Positions 23,794-34,310 of a stretch of DNA of 64,000 nucleotides are shown here, one piece after another (position 1 is the stretch's first letter; the number at the start of each line of letters is the position of its first letter). Origin of the DNA: Chamaecyparis obtusa (lineage: Eukaryota > Streptophyta > Pinopsida > Cupressales > Cupressaceae); assembly GCA_027943335.1 (NCBI GenBank), contig BSBK01002160.1, positions 1,571,001-1,635,000 of the forward strand, read 5' to 3'. The translations under genes were made by a program, and so were the position numbers. The notes under the pieces were generated by a model. The model saw only the letters and a list, made by a program, of their open reading frames with translations. It was not told the DNA's origin and did not search any database.

Positions 23794-25659
23794 TTTTTAT
23801 TAAAGAAGTAGCAAGAGGGTGCTAGCCCATGGTACAACAAAGTAGAGTCACAATGAACATGTTAACAACACATTAACAGGAACAAAGGAAACTGCAACAA
23901 CAACTATAGCCAAAGTGCAGTTAAGGAGGAAAGTCAAGGAACCAGTAGAAAGCCATAGTCAGCAGACAGTCAGCCAAAAGTTGAGTAGAGAAAGAGATAC
24001 TCAAGGCCAAAAGTAGCCAAGTACAAAACACAGTAGTACTAGAAGTTCTTCACATCCCTGATGTTAAAGAAGGACCATGACAACACATTGTCTGCACATT
24101 GACAACACCTTGAGCCCCACCAAGCCCTGACAGTCGAGCACAACACAAGTAGCAGTCTCCCAATGCACCTCTAAAGAAAAGTGTTCCATCTCAATAGGAA
24201 CAAAGCAAAAAGCCCCAATGCTCTCCACCTCAATAGGAGAATCAGCTGCCTCTAGGATCACAAACAAACTCTCCACCTCAATAGGAAGTTGATCTACCTC
24301 CATAGGAACCGTGAAGAAGGAAGACGACTGAGTGTATGAAGCCCAATGCCCAGAAAAAGATACAAATGCTCAATGATAGGGAAGAGCCCAACCTCCAAGC
24401 AAGAAGCCTACTTCAACCAAAAACACCAAACTAGAGGGAGCCCATGAAAACTATCAGTCGTCCCCTAGCCACTAGAAAAAAGGAAAACCCTACCTCTTCC
24501 GCCCAAAGGGGGAAGATCCACTACAAACTGAAAACAGAAGACTAATACCACACCCATTAAAAGAAAAGGGGCAAAGCAGGCAAGCAAAAGCTAGTGCAAA
24601 CAAAAATCTTCTCAAAATAGCCCAAAAGAGGTCTGAGATTAAATCCAAGGGAGGGAGAGAACGTCAGAATACAGTCAGCTCCCCCAGACATGCTGTGGTT
24701 GCCAAGAAAAGAGTGGCCAGGACCATGGACAACAATATGGTCAGTAACCACAGCCACAATAAGCAGGACCAAAGCCCTCAAAAGCATCAGGCCTAGAGTC
24801 TTCCACCGCAAAAGCTGAAGCCCACCAAAAACCCACACCCCAACACTCAGTAGAAAAAAAGCTGCCACATAAAACAACAGGCCCCCAAAAGGAACCAGTA
24901 ACCCAAAAGATCCTCCGTCCAGCACGATGCAACCCAACACTGACAAGGGGAACATTTCCACCATACTGGGTGTCTTCCTCATCACCTATAGACCAACCGT
25001 ACACAACATCACCACTTCAGGGCCAAGAGAAGTAGGGGGAAGAAAGGGGAGCAGATCCCCAATATTCTTGTCAATAGCGCTTAGCACAACAAGAATCTTA
25101 TGGGAACCCAAACATCCCACCCTTGCAAACATGACACACTCGAAAGAAAAACAAGGCGGTTCCCAAACCTTCCTATCCAAGGCACACAACACAACAGGAA
25201 GCTCATGGAAACAAACCCACCCCACCTCGGTAAACAGAGCATGTTGTAGGGAAGAAGCAGAGCCACTGCAAAAACCCGACGAACTCCCACCTGAATCGTC
25301 ATCATCACTCTCTGTATCCTCCTCCCTAGAGACCCCCAAATTTGAAAGCCCACTCCCACTCCCAAAAACTCCAACACCAAGCACCAAAAAGGGAAAGTGC
25401 TCTTCAAGAAACAAAGCATGCAAGAGGTCCAAAAATGAATAGGAAGGCCGAAAAATGGAAGATCCTTGAAAAATCTCCACCACATCCCACCAAACTATAG
25501 CCAAGTGACCAGCAGTTCCATCTGGCTCATCATTTGCATCTTCGCCATCGCTCCCAAGCACCACAGGGCCTCTGCGAGCTGCATAAACCCTAGTATTCAA
25601 AATGCTCCGTCTCCCACTGCTCCCACTCTCCATTCTAAAGTTTATATCCAAATACATGT
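23794..25659 (-). mobile_element. LINE-like retroposon without reverse transcriptase
   Basis: A 1.87 kb GC-richer block flanked by an imperfect direct repeat: TACTGGGCCATCTAT at 23779-23793 and TACTACCGGGCCATTTGT at 25660-25677. On the minus strand it ends CTTCTTTAATAAAAAATAG, an A-rich tail with AATAAA next to the left repeat. That is the layout left by target-primed reverse transcription. The sequence has a 223-codon minus-strand frame from 25657 (acidic, Ser/Gly-rich centre) and a second frame at 24064-24303 with repeated P-I-E-V-E motifs. I see no endonuclease or RT motif. It is either an internally deleted LINE or a retroposed transcript. Confidence 0.55.
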
Positions 25660-25723
25660 TACTACCGGGCCATTTGTTATGTTAGGCTTTGAAACTATTT
25701 TAGGCATTGTTTATGTCACAAGT

Positions 25724-26085
25724 AGTAATAAGTGCCATGTAGTGGCCAAGTACTTGCCTTTAATTTTATAAATAAAATTTATTTTAATTTTGATTTATAT
25801 GTAAAGTGACCTTTTAATTAAAATAATTTATAACTAAGTTTAATTTTAATTTTAATTTATATTTAAAGTAATTATTTAATTATAAAAAATTATAAAATTA
25901 CTATAATTATAGTTCTAATAATATTTTTTAATTTTATAAATAATTATAAAATATCATTTATAATTAATTTAAATTGTAAAATAGTTCTACTTATAATTAA
26001 TTTTAATATTAATTATTTAGTCCAAATAACTCTTTTTCAACAATATTATAATGTTATTTTATTAAATCTAAAGTTATATAATATA
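25724..26085 (+). repeat. AT-rich repeat unit A, copy 1
   Basis: Begins AGTAATAAGTGCC, then GTAGTGGCCAAGTACTTGCC. About 360 bases match 26692-27055 with small changes, the two starts being about 968 bases apart. A partial copy (CCAAGTACTTGCCTTTAATT) occurs near 46185. Confidence 0.75.
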
Positions 26086-26690
26086 TATTAAAATAAATCC
26101 AAAAAAATCTTCAATATTTTATAATATAATAAAAATAGAAATATTATTTTAATATAAGGAAAAACTTATCAATCTCTTAATAGGTATCTATACAGTTGTA
26201 AACCATAAACCGAATAAAATCAGATGATATATAAATTAGATTGTATTATTTGAATGCATGATTTTCATGTACAATAAATAACAAACGTGGTACATTTTAA
26301 TTGGTTCACTGTAGTAATAAGAGCTCAAATGTATTAGCAAATCATATCATCAAAACATAATTTTTACAAATTATAAACTTAAAAAATTAACATTTAGACT
26401 ATAGAATATGTGTTATTTTTAACAAAATAAGAAAATACTAAATTATAATTGGTGCAAAGAATTGGTTTTAATCACTACTTAATGGAAGAAATGCAAAAAG
26501 TGATGCAATAGTACTTGCTAGCCTATCAGCAAGTACTAATAACAAACTGATTAACATTCTTCTTTGCTTACACTGTAAAATGTCTATCCATACTTATGAC
26601 TTTGACATGTATTATTTTTGTATTTTTTTCGTGTTCCACCTTTCATGCTTGCTTAACACCGATAATATGAAATTTGAAAAGGAGTAGAAT
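26086..26690 (+). repeat. AT-rich repeat unit B, copy 1
   Basis: Shares order and sequence with 41605-42115: CAATATTTTATAATATAA, the phrase ATGGAAGAAATGCAAAAAGT, and a palindrome. The tail from about 26551 matches 45392-45475 directly and 42040-42115 in inverted form. Confidence 0.65.
26510..26537. repeat. Palindrome in unit B
   Basis: AGTACTTGCT and AGCAAGTACT form a perfect 10 bp stem around an 8-base loop. Confidence 0.85.
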
Positions 26691-26691
26691 A

Positions 26692-27055
26692 AGTAATAAC
26701 AAGTGCCACGTAGTGGCCAAGTACTTGCCTTTAATTTTATAGATAAATTTAATTTTAATTTTGATTTATATGTAAAGTGAATTTTTAATTATAATAATTT
26801 ATAACTAAGTTTAATTTTAATTATAATTTTTATGTGAAGTAATTATTTAATTATAAAGAATTATAAAATTATTATAATTATAGTTCTAATAATATTGTTT
26901 TAATTTTGTAAATAATTATAAAATATCAATTGTAATTAATTTAAATTGTAAAATAGTTTTACTTATAATTAATTTTAATATTAATTATTTAGTCCAAATA
27001 ACTATTTTTCAGAAATATTATAATGTTATTATGATAAATCTAAATTTATATAATT
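26692..27055 (+). repeat. AT-rich repeat unit A, copy 2
   Basis: Second direct copy of unit A. It ends just before the RF298-like gene fragment region. Confidence 0.75.
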
Positions 27056-27297
27056 AAGTCAATAGGCTTTTTATGAGCATAGCCCATCAATGGAAAAGTG
27101 TGAGTTGACTGGTCAAAAATAATATTCCAGAACAATCATACATATCTGATGCTCGAAAAAACAATAGGACATTGCCAGAAAAGTGGTAACTATATCGAAG
27201 AAGCTGAGAAAGTTGGTTCCAAAAAAAATGGGGTTGTGCTCGAAAAACACGGTACCTTTACGGAAGAGGCCAAGGAAGTTAGTTCATTATTGAAACT

Positions 27298-27393
27298 AGA
27301 ATGGTTTGAATGCTTAGACAACTTCGACCACAGCTCAACAAAGAGGACCAAGCCAATGCAGCTGCTAGAAGGCTTGAAATTGAGAATGTAGAG
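27298..27393 (+). pseudogene. RF298/MIP1-like E3 ubiquitin ligase fragment, piece 1
   Basis: The frame ending at the Copia-2 border reads MLRQLRPQLNKEDQANAAAR followed by RLEIENVE. It matches the coiled coil of plant RF298/RF4-type RING proteins, where a 'QVDRANAAVRRLEVENAE' type segment is conserved. A TGA stop lies upstream of the first Met. Removing Copia-2 and one copy of its target duplication TAGAG joins this piece to 32426 in frame (E-N-V-E-V-R-E-E-M-E-A). About 230 bases upstream hold no match that I can see. It is part of a chimera with PPR and RanBP1 pieces. Confidence 0.75.
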
Positions 27394-27807
27394 TGTTACC
27401 TTATGGTGACTAATAAGGAAAGTACTATACACTTTTCCTCCCGACCTCGCCAACATGTAATTTTTTTGAGGCCGACTACTTTTCGGTTATTTGGGCCGAC
27501 ATGTTATAATTTATTCTAACCCTAAAGCGGCAAAAATATTGTATAATATGGCTTAGGGTTAGGGTCTATTCATATGTATGATATTAGTATTTGTGGCGGA
27601 ATTGAGTTGTAAGGGATTACAGATTGTAATCATGTTGTAATCACTGGATAATAATATTATTGGACTCACTGTTGGTGGATGTAGCCTAGGGATTGGGTGA
27701 ACCACGTTAAATCTTTGTGTCTTGTGTTCTCTTCTACGTGGTTTATTGTTTTCTGATATTAGTTATATTTGCACATAATTGTTATTTCTGCCTTGTTAAT
27801 CCTAACA
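27394..27807 (+). repeat. Copia-2 5' LTR
   Basis: TGTTACCTTATGG ... CCTAACA, 414 bp, matching 32005-32420. Confidence 0.95.
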
Positions 27808-27809
27808 AG

Positions 27810-27821
27810 TGGTATTAGAGA
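27810..27821 (+). other. Copia-2 primer binding site
   Basis: TGGTATTAGAGA two bases after the LTR, a variant of the initiator tRNA-Met complement. Confidence 0.85.
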
Positions 27822-27906
27822 GAGGTTATTTTTGTTCGTTCTTTCATCTATTCTTTGGAGCAAGTCTCACGAGTTAGTGGGAGAGTCTCTCAGTTAAGTG
27901 GGAAAA

Positions 27907-28698
27907 ATGGTAGACAAGGGTAGGCTGAAGGTTGATAAGTTTAATGGGCAGAACTTCTAGTTATGGAAGATGCAAATGGAGGACTATCTCTATCAGAAGG
28001 ATTTATGACGACCATTAGAGGGAATAGCCAAGAAAGAGGCAGACATGTCTCAGGAAGATTGGGATATTTTGGATAGGAAGGCACTGGGGAGTATTTGTCT
28101 ATGCTTGGCACAATCGGTGGCATTCAATATTACTGGAGCAACAAAAGCTAAAGATCTGATGGACACCCTAGCGAAGTTTTATGAAAAGCCTTCAGCTTCA
28201 AACAAGGTATTTATTATGAAGCATTTATTTAATATGAAAATGGTAGAAGGTGGATCAGTCGTCGATCATTTGAATGAGTTTAATACAGTTACAAGTCAGT
28301 TAACCTCAGTTAAAATTACTTTCGATGATTTGGTTAGGGCTCTCTTGATTTTGTGTTCTTTGCCAGAAAGCTGGAATGGCTTGGTAATGGCTGTTAGTAA
28401 TTCTGTTTCTAGTTCAAATACCCTAAATTTTGATGATGTTGTTGGTGTTATATTGAGTGAGGAAATTCATAGGAAAAGCTTAGGGACATCCACATCGGGT
28501 AGTGTATTGAACGCAGAAAGCAGAGGCAGAACAAGAGATAGAGGAAACAACTTTGGCAATCGTGGGAAATCAAGAGGCAAATCAAAGGGAAAGAGGTTTG
28601 AATCCAAAGGGCCAAATGATTGCTGGTACTATGGAAAACTAGGACATAAGAAGAAAGATTGTTGGTCTCAGAAGAAAGATCAAGGAGACAAAAAATGA
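27907..28698 (+). pseudogene. Copia-2 gag
   Basis: Starts ATG at 27907 (MVDKGRLKVDKFNGQNF), then a TAG stop where tag/copia gags have a Ser or Gln before L-W-K-M-Q-M-E-D. A second stop follows near 28006. From 28045 the frame is open, with the UBN2-type helices (KVFIMKHLFNMKMVEGG and LVRALLILCSLPESW) and a zinc knuckle CWYYGKLGHKKKDC near 28622 (second Cys replaced by Tyr). It ends TGA at 28696-28698 just after an A6 run. The protease continues in the frame one base back, so a single A was probably lost here. Confidence 0.9.
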
Positions 28699-30430
28699 TG
28701 GAAACAAGGAGGCAAATGTGGTAAGTAACAAATCCAAAGAGGATGCTTTGCTTTTGTCTTTAGAAAATGTTGATGATTTATGGGTGTTAGATTTGGGGGC
28801 TTCATTTCATGCTAAACCCCATAGAAGTTATTTTGTTGATTATGTCCAAGGGGATTTTGGGCTAGTTTATTTGGGAGATAATGAACCCTGTCAAATTGTT
28901 GGAAAAGGAAAAATCAAGATTAAGTTGTAGAATGGGAATCATTGGCTACTACAAGAGGTAAGACATGTTCCAAGGTTGAGTAGAAATTTAATTTCAGCAG
29001 GGCAACTGGGTGATGAGGGTTGCACAGTTACTTTTAATGATCAAAATTGGAAGGTTTCAAAAGGTTCCTTAGTAGTAGCAAAAGGTGTGAAAGTAGGCAC
29101 CTTATATCTTTGTACAGGTCATATTGTTCCTTCTACTTTAATTGTTTCAGAAGAAAATGAATGTTTAGGAACAGTGGCTACAGTTGAGCAGGAAGAACAT
29201 TAGACCATTGTTGTAGATTCTGACACAACACTGTGGCACAACAGACTCGGGCACATGAGTGAAAAAGGTATGAAATTACTTCATTCAAAGAAATTTTTAC
29301 CTGGTCTGAAATGTGTCAATATGGATTTCTGTGAAAGTTGTGTCTATGGAAAACAAAAGAGAGTTAGTTTTGTGAAGAATGGGAAGGAAAAGAAAAATGA
29401 GATATTGGAGCTTGTGCATACAGATGTATGGGGACCAGCTCAGGTATCTTCCCTTGGTGGCTCTCTATATTATGTTACATTTATAGATGATGCAACAAGA
29501 AAAGTATGGATTTATTTCCTTAGACAGAAATCTGATGTATTTCAAACTTTTAAGAAATGGAAATGCTTGGTTGAGAATGAGACTGGTAAAAAGTTAAAAT
29601 GTCTCAGATCTGATAATGGTGGTGAGTATTGCAGCACATAATTTGAAGAATATTGTTCTTCAAATGGTATTTGTAGGTAGAAAATTGTACCAAGGACTCC
29701 ACAAGAAAATGGAGTAGCTGAATGCATGAACATGACAATAATGGAGTGTGTAAGGAGTATGAGGTTGCATGCTAGGCTACCCAAAAATATGTGGGCAGAG
29801 GCTATGAACACTGTTGTTTGTTTAATCAATAGAGGCCCCTCTACTCCTTTGGACTATGGTATTCCAGAGGAAGCATGGAGTGGTAAGAAGGTGAGTTATT
29901 CTTTTCTCAAAACTTTTGGTTGTGAAGCTTTTGCACTTATAGATTCTGAAGACAGAACCAAGCTGGAAGCTAAGTCAAAGAAATGTGTATTTGTTGGATA
30001 TGGCATTGATGAATTTGGTTATAGACTTTGGGATTTTGAAAATCATAAAATTGTAAGAAGCAGGGATGTAATATTCAATGAGAAATTATTGTACAAAGAT
30101 TTGTTGCTGCAGCATGAGAAGAAAGAAAATGCTTATGTGGTACTGGATGATACTCCACAAGTTCATGTTCTAGTAGTTCCTTATGCTCCGCAACAACAGC
30201 AACAACAAATACCACACACACTAGTGACTGTTAGACAATAAACAAGGCTAAGTAGACCTCTAGAAAGATTTTCTCCATCTTTGTATTCTATTTTGTTAAC
30301 AGATGCTGGTGAACCTCAATGTTATAATGAAGCTATGCAGGTGGATACAAAGCTTCAGTGGGAGTATGCAATGACAGATGAAATGGACTCTTTGCTAAAA
30401 ATCAAACATGAGATTTATGTAAGTTACCTG
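28699..30430 (+). pseudogene. Copia-2 protease and integrase
   Basis: Frame 2 reading. Protease: LWVLDLGASFHA near 28780, where the active-site D-S-G-A is changed to D-L-G-A. Then HNRLGHMSEKG with CESCVYGKQ (zinc region, about 29240-29350), the integrase core with LVHTDVWGPAQ (Asp), LRSDNGGEY (Asp, near 29610) and PQENGVAECM (Glu, near 29710), and the C-terminal FGCEAFALI and FVGYGIDEFGYRLW. Stops lie at 28928, 29201, 29639, 29678 and 30239. A Gln-rich patch precedes the last. The frame shifts before RT. Confidence 0.9.
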
Positions 30431-31863
30431 TAGGTAAAAGGGCTTTACAGAATAAATGGGTTTACAGGATAAAAGAAGAGGATGGAGGTAAGAAAAGATT
30501 TAAAGCCAGATTAGTTGTAAAAGGATTTGCACAGAAACATGGTATTGATTTTGATGAGATATTTTCTCCTGTTGTTAAAATGACTTCTATCCGTACTGTT
30601 TTAAGTATTGTGGCTACTAAAGATTTGCATTTAGAGCAGCTTGATGTTAAAATAGATTTTCTTCATGGTGATTTGGATGAAGAAATATATATGGTTCAGC
30701 CACAAGGATTTGAGGTCAAGGGTAAGGAGAATTTGGTGTGCAGATTGCAGAAAAGTTTATATGGCTTGAAGCAAGCACCTCAACAATGGTATATTAAATT
30801 TGACACTTTTATGAATGAGCATGGATATAGTCGGTGTCATTCTGACCATTGTGTTTATTTTAAGAGGTTGGATGATGACAGCTACATTATTTTATGTTTA
30901 TATGTTGATGATATGCTTGTAGCTGGGTCTAACATGGATCATATTCAGGGTTTGAAACAACAGTTAGCAAAATCTTTTGCTATGAAGGATTTGGGGGCAG
31001 CAAAACAAATCTTTGGTATGAAAATTTGCAGAGATAAGAAAAATAGGAAATTGTCTCTATCTCAGGCTGATTATATTGAGAAGGTGTTGCAATGTTTCTC
31101 TATGGAAAATGCCAAAGCTGTCAGCACACCTTTGCCTAGACATTTGAAATTGACTAAGGATATGTGTCCCAAGACACTAGAAGAAGAGACTAAAATGTCT
31201 AAGCTACCTTATGCTTTAGCTGTAGGGATTTTAATGTATGCTATGGTATGTACTAGGCCAGATATTGCACATGTAGTGGGAGTCATTAGCCGATATATGA
31301 GTAACCCTGGTATTGAGCATTGGAATGCAGTCGAATGGATTCTCAGATATTTGAGAGGTACATCCAGTAAGTGTTTACAATTTGGGGGTTCTACTACTAT
31401 TGTACAAGGCTATGTTGACTCAGATTTGGCAAGAGATATAGATAGCAGGAGGAGTACTATATGTTATATATTTACTATTGGTGGGACAACAGTGAGTTGG
31501 ATTTCTCGACTACAAAAGCTGGTTTCTTTATCCACTATAGAGGCAGAGTATGTTGCTGCTACAGAGGCAGCCAAGGAGATGATATGGCTTCAATTCTTCA
31601 TGGAAGAATTGGGACATCCACAAAAAGATAATTTTCTACATACAAATAGCCAAAGTGCCATTCATCTTGCAAAGAATTTTGCTTTGCACTCAAAGACAAA
31701 ACACATATAGTTGTGGTACCATTTCATTCGGTCAGTTTTGGATGATGGGAAGTTAAGGCTAGAAAAGATTCATACTGATGATAATCCAGCAGATATGTTT
31801 ACAAAGGTAGTAACAAGGGAGAAGTTGAACTCATGTTCAGCTTCAGTTGGTCTTCTAGACTGA
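30431..31863 (+). pseudogene. Copia-2 reverse transcriptase and RNase H
   Basis: Frame 1 reading. RT motif A LDVKIDFLHGDLDEEIYM (about 30640), SLYGLKQAPQQWYIKF, and the catalytic Y-V-D-D-M-L near 30903. RNase H has YVDSDLARDIDSRRST (near 31413; active copies read Y-x-D-A-D-x-A-G), LSTIEAEYVAATEAAKE and the C-terminal NPADMFTKV. A stop at 31708 and the final stop at 31861-31863 bound the reading. Most catalytic Asp and Glu residues are retained, and the flaws are few. Confidence 0.92.
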
Positions 31864-31992
31864 ACAAAATAAAGGAACAACTGAGTTCAGGGTGGTTCGA
31901 TCCAGTGGGAGCCTCATATGGTAGCGGTATTGCTACAGGATTAGTCTCCAAGTGGGAGGATTTTTTGTATAGTGTGGATATTGATCAGTCAC

Positions 31993-32004
31993 CAAGTGGG
32001 AGAT
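31993..32004 (+). other. Copia-2 polypurine tract
   Basis: CAAGTGGGAGAT lies directly before the 3' LTR. Confidence 0.8.
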
Positions 32005-32420
32005 TGTTAGCTTATGGTGACTAATTAGGAAAGTACTATCCAGGAAAGTACTGTACACTTCCTCCCGACCGAATTTTTTTGAGGCCGACTACTTTTCAAT
32101 TATTTGGGTCGACATGTTATAATTCATTCTAACCCTAAAGTGGAAAAAATATTGTATAATATGGCTTAGGGTTAGGGTTTATTCATATGTATGATTTTAG
32201 TATTTGCAGCAGAATTGAGTTGTAAGGGATTACAGATTGTAATCAGGTTGTAATCACTGGATAATAATATTATTGGACTCGCTATTGGTGGATGTGGCCC
32301 AGGGATTGGGTGAACCACGTTAAATCTTTGTGTCTTGTGTTCTCTTCTGCGTGGTTTATTGTTTTCTGATATTAGGTATATTTGCACATAATTGTTATTT
32401 CTACCTTGTTAATCCTAACA
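32005..32420 (+). repeat. Copia-2 3' LTR
   Basis: TGTTAGCTTATGG ... CCTAACA, 416 bp. Near its start it has a small internal duplication of GGAAAGTACT absent from the 5' LTR. Confidence 0.95.
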
Positions 32421-32425
32421 TAGAG

Positions 32426-32636
32426 GTGAGGGAAGAGATGGAAGCACCCAAATTAAGTGCAAAAAAATCTATTGCAACCTGCCAATAGGTTGAAAAAAGA
32501 GAGAAATAAAGGTCTAAGGAGGGCTCAGACTTGGGAGAAATAGAATTCCAGGCTCTAGGATGAAATTAATGAGGTGAAATGGAGGACTGCACAAGTACAA
32601 CAACAATTGTCCCTCATCAGGGAATATGTAGCAAGA
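32426..32636 (+). pseudogene. RF298/MIP1-like E3 ubiquitin ligase fragment, piece 2
   Basis: Continues piece 1 across Copia-2 in frame: V-R-E-E-M-E-A-P-K-L-S-A, then S-I-A-T-C-Q, a stop, V-E-K-R-E. A one-base shift follows, then L-R-R-A-Q-T-W-E-K and, after two stops, DEINEVKWRTAQVQQQLSLI. Plant RF298 proteins have the same succession (EMEAAKLSA, KREKK, QAWEKQ, LQEE, QLQQEL). At least three stops and one frameshift show that it is a pseudogene. Confidence 0.8.
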
Positions 32637-32937
32637 AATAGAGGTGAAGAGTTCATTCAAGTATTTCAGATATGGAATTTTTCAATGGCCATTCCTAAAT
32701 CTTGAATTTTCTTCATCTTTTGCTTTTTGTGATGGAGAATTGTTTACAAAATTTTACCCAATTTTGTGAATAAATTTAAGGGATTTAACATAAAAAATTA
32801 GAGCATTGTTTCATATGGGAACATTGGTCTATCCAATTTTCTTAAGTTTGTGTCCATCATTTCTCATCAAAGCATTGGTCTTTCCAATTTCCTTAACCTA
32901 GCGAGACCAACACGGAGAGAATCTAACTTTTGGGTTC
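32637..32937. other. Interruption in the RF298-like pseudogene
   Basis: AT-rich non-coding sequence between two adjacent parts of the coiled coil: an intron or a small insertion. It contains a short imperfect duplication (AGCATTG..TTTCCAATTT..CTTAA near 32803 and 32872). Confidence 0.45.
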
Positions 32938-33140
32938 TTGAGTGATGATGAACAGGCAAAATTGAAGGAAGAGGAGAAAGCAAAAGAAATAGCAATTGCA
33001 CAAGCAGAGGAAGAAAGAGGAGCCAAGGGTGCAGCTGAAGCTTCATCGAAAAGAAGGGAGGAGGTATTACATGAAAAAATAGAGATGCACTTTCAACGGC
33101 ATAAGGATGATATTGAAAGACTTGAACAGGGGCTTGCAAA
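32938..33140 (+). pseudogene. RF298/MIP1-like E3 ubiquitin ligase fragment, piece 3
   Basis: An open frame reading KLKEEEKAKEIAIAQAEEER, KRREEVLHEKIEM and FQRHKDDIERLEQ. It matches the late coiled coil of RF298-type proteins (KAKEEALAQ, FQRHKDDIQRLEQ). In those proteins the coil leads to a C-terminal RING finger. Here the match stops at RLEQGLAK near 33140 and a different gene begins in another frame. No RING is present. Confidence 0.8.
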
Positions 33141-33220
33141 ATGTATGCAAAATGTGGAAGCATGGACAAGGCACATGATTTGTTTCAAAGAGATGTCTTC
33201 TAAAGGAATGCAATTATCGG
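33141..33220 (+). pseudogene. PPR protein fragment, piece 1
   Basis: Reads M-Y-A-K-C-G-S-M-D-K-A-H-D-L-F, then a damaged stretch with a stop, then R-N-A-I-I-G. This is the end of one and the start of the next pentatricopeptide repeat in PLS-class plant proteins (the 'MYAKCGSMDKARDLF ... NAIIGGYAQNG' phrase). It runs directly into the Copia-3 insertion and continues at 38825. Confidence 0.8.
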
Positions 33221-33487
33221 TGTTAGATGTGAAGGCCAACAGAAAATCTATTTTCTTATGTATTTTATTATGACCTTTCGGTTCTACAAACCTTTCATTG
33301 TATTCATTTGGAGCCTTTATAAATTGGCTGCTCTTGTTCATTTATAATTAACTTTTGAGATATAATACAATACTCTGCAGTCTGGATGTAGCCACAATTT
33401 GTGGTGAGCTAGGATAAATCGTGTCTTTGTGTTTTCTATTTAGTTTTTAAATCTGCTGTATATTTTTCTCATTTTCCAATCCTTTCA
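33221..33487 (+). repeat. Copia-3 5' LTR
   Basis: TGTTAGATGTGAAGGCC ... CCTTTCA, 267 bp, matching 38559-38824. Confidence 0.95.
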
Positions 33488-33489
33488 AT

Positions 33490-33501
33490 TGGTATCAGAG
33501 C
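33490..33501 (+). other. Copia-3 primer binding site
   Basis: TGGTATCAGAGC, an exact initiator tRNA-Met complement, two bases after the LTR. Confidence 0.95.
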
Positions 33502-33543
33502 TAGGTTGTGCAGGTTGGAAATTGGGGTTGAATTTCCAGAGAG

Positions 33544-34310
33544 ATGGAGGATTTGAAAATAGAGAAATTCATAGGCAAAAACTTCAGCCTGTGGAAAGTG
33601 AAGATGTGTTCTTTGTTGATCAAGCAAGAACTTGAAATCGCAATAGATGGAAAGCTAATAAACCAGCAGTGATGTCGGATGAATATTGGAAGAAAATTGA
33701 TGATAAAGCAATGGCATCATTTTTTCTTTCACTGTCACAAAATGTTCTGTTTAATGTTTACAATGAAAAGACAACAAAAGCAATTTGGGATAAACTTCAG
33801 AGCACATACGAAATGGCATCGGCTGCAAACAAAATCTTCATTATGAAGAAACTTTATAAGCTGAAAATGAAGGAAGGAACTACGATGTCGAATCATGTGA
33901 ATGATTTGAACACTTTATTGTGTCAAGCAACTTCGGTTGGAATGACTCAATATGATGAAGCCAAAGCTATAATCTTGTTATGTTCTTTACCGGATAGCTG
34001 GGATCCCGTAGTTACAGCAGTTAGCACTGCTAATTCCTCAAAGAAACTGGTTTATGATGATGTGGTTGCTACCTTACTCAGTGAAGACATGAGAAGAAGC
34101 AATAAAGACACCCCATCCGATGATGCTCTTACTATGGTCAGCACCGAAAGAAGGGGTAGAAGCCATCATAGAGGAAATAACAATCATAACAATAGAAAAT
34201 CAAGATCACCAAATCGGTCAAAGTCAAGAGGAAGAAATGGAGAGTGCTGGTTTTGTGGCAAACTAGGCCACTCAAAATGAAATTATAGATTCTACAAGAA
34301 AGTACAAGAT
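33544..34310 (+). pseudogene. Copia-3 gag
   Basis: ATG at 33544 (MEDLKIEKFIGKNFSLWKVK). After about 37 codons the frame shifts by one base near 33655 and continues as VMSDEYWKKIDDKAMASFFL, TKAIWDKLQSTYE, NKIFIMKKLYKLKMKEG, AIILLCSLPDSWDPV and a basic tail with the zinc knuckle start CWFCGKLGHSK near 34250. A TGA follows where the last Cys region should begin. Close in type to the Copia-2 gag. The single frame with pol in this element suggests the frame change in Copia-2 is a mutation. Confidence 0.92.

Larger units (their letters stand above)
27394..32420 (+). mobile_element. Copia-2, full-length Ty1/copia element
   Basis: A 5.0 kb element with 414/416 bp LTRs and a perfect 5 bp target duplication TAGAG (27389-27393 and 32421-32425). 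It has a tRNA-Met-type primer site and a purine tract, with gag, protease, integrase, RT and RNase H all in the expected order. The LTRs differ at about 5-6% of sites by eye. The frame changes after gag and again before RT, and point stops occur, so it is structurally complete but not autonomous. The integrase and RT motifs resemble the Tnt1/Tork group. It inserted in the coiled-coil part of an RF298-like pseudogene. Confidence 0.95.

Noticed and set aside
24557..25004. Two overlapping long minus-strand frames as genes
   Set aside because: They overlap in different frames within the LINE-like block, show no domain, and their length is explained by the GC-richer composition.
27552..27565. Telomere-like TTAGGG repeats (also 32166 and AACCCTAACCCTAG near 14425)
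   Set aside because: Only about two units each. They lie within the Copia-2 LTRs and the Gypsy-1 LTR, so they are part of the elements.
28690..28700. Programmed frameshift between gag and pol at the A6 run in Copia-2
   Set aside because: The closely similar Copia-3 has gag and pol in one frame, and the run is not a canonical slippery heptamer in the gag frame. Loss of one A is simpler.
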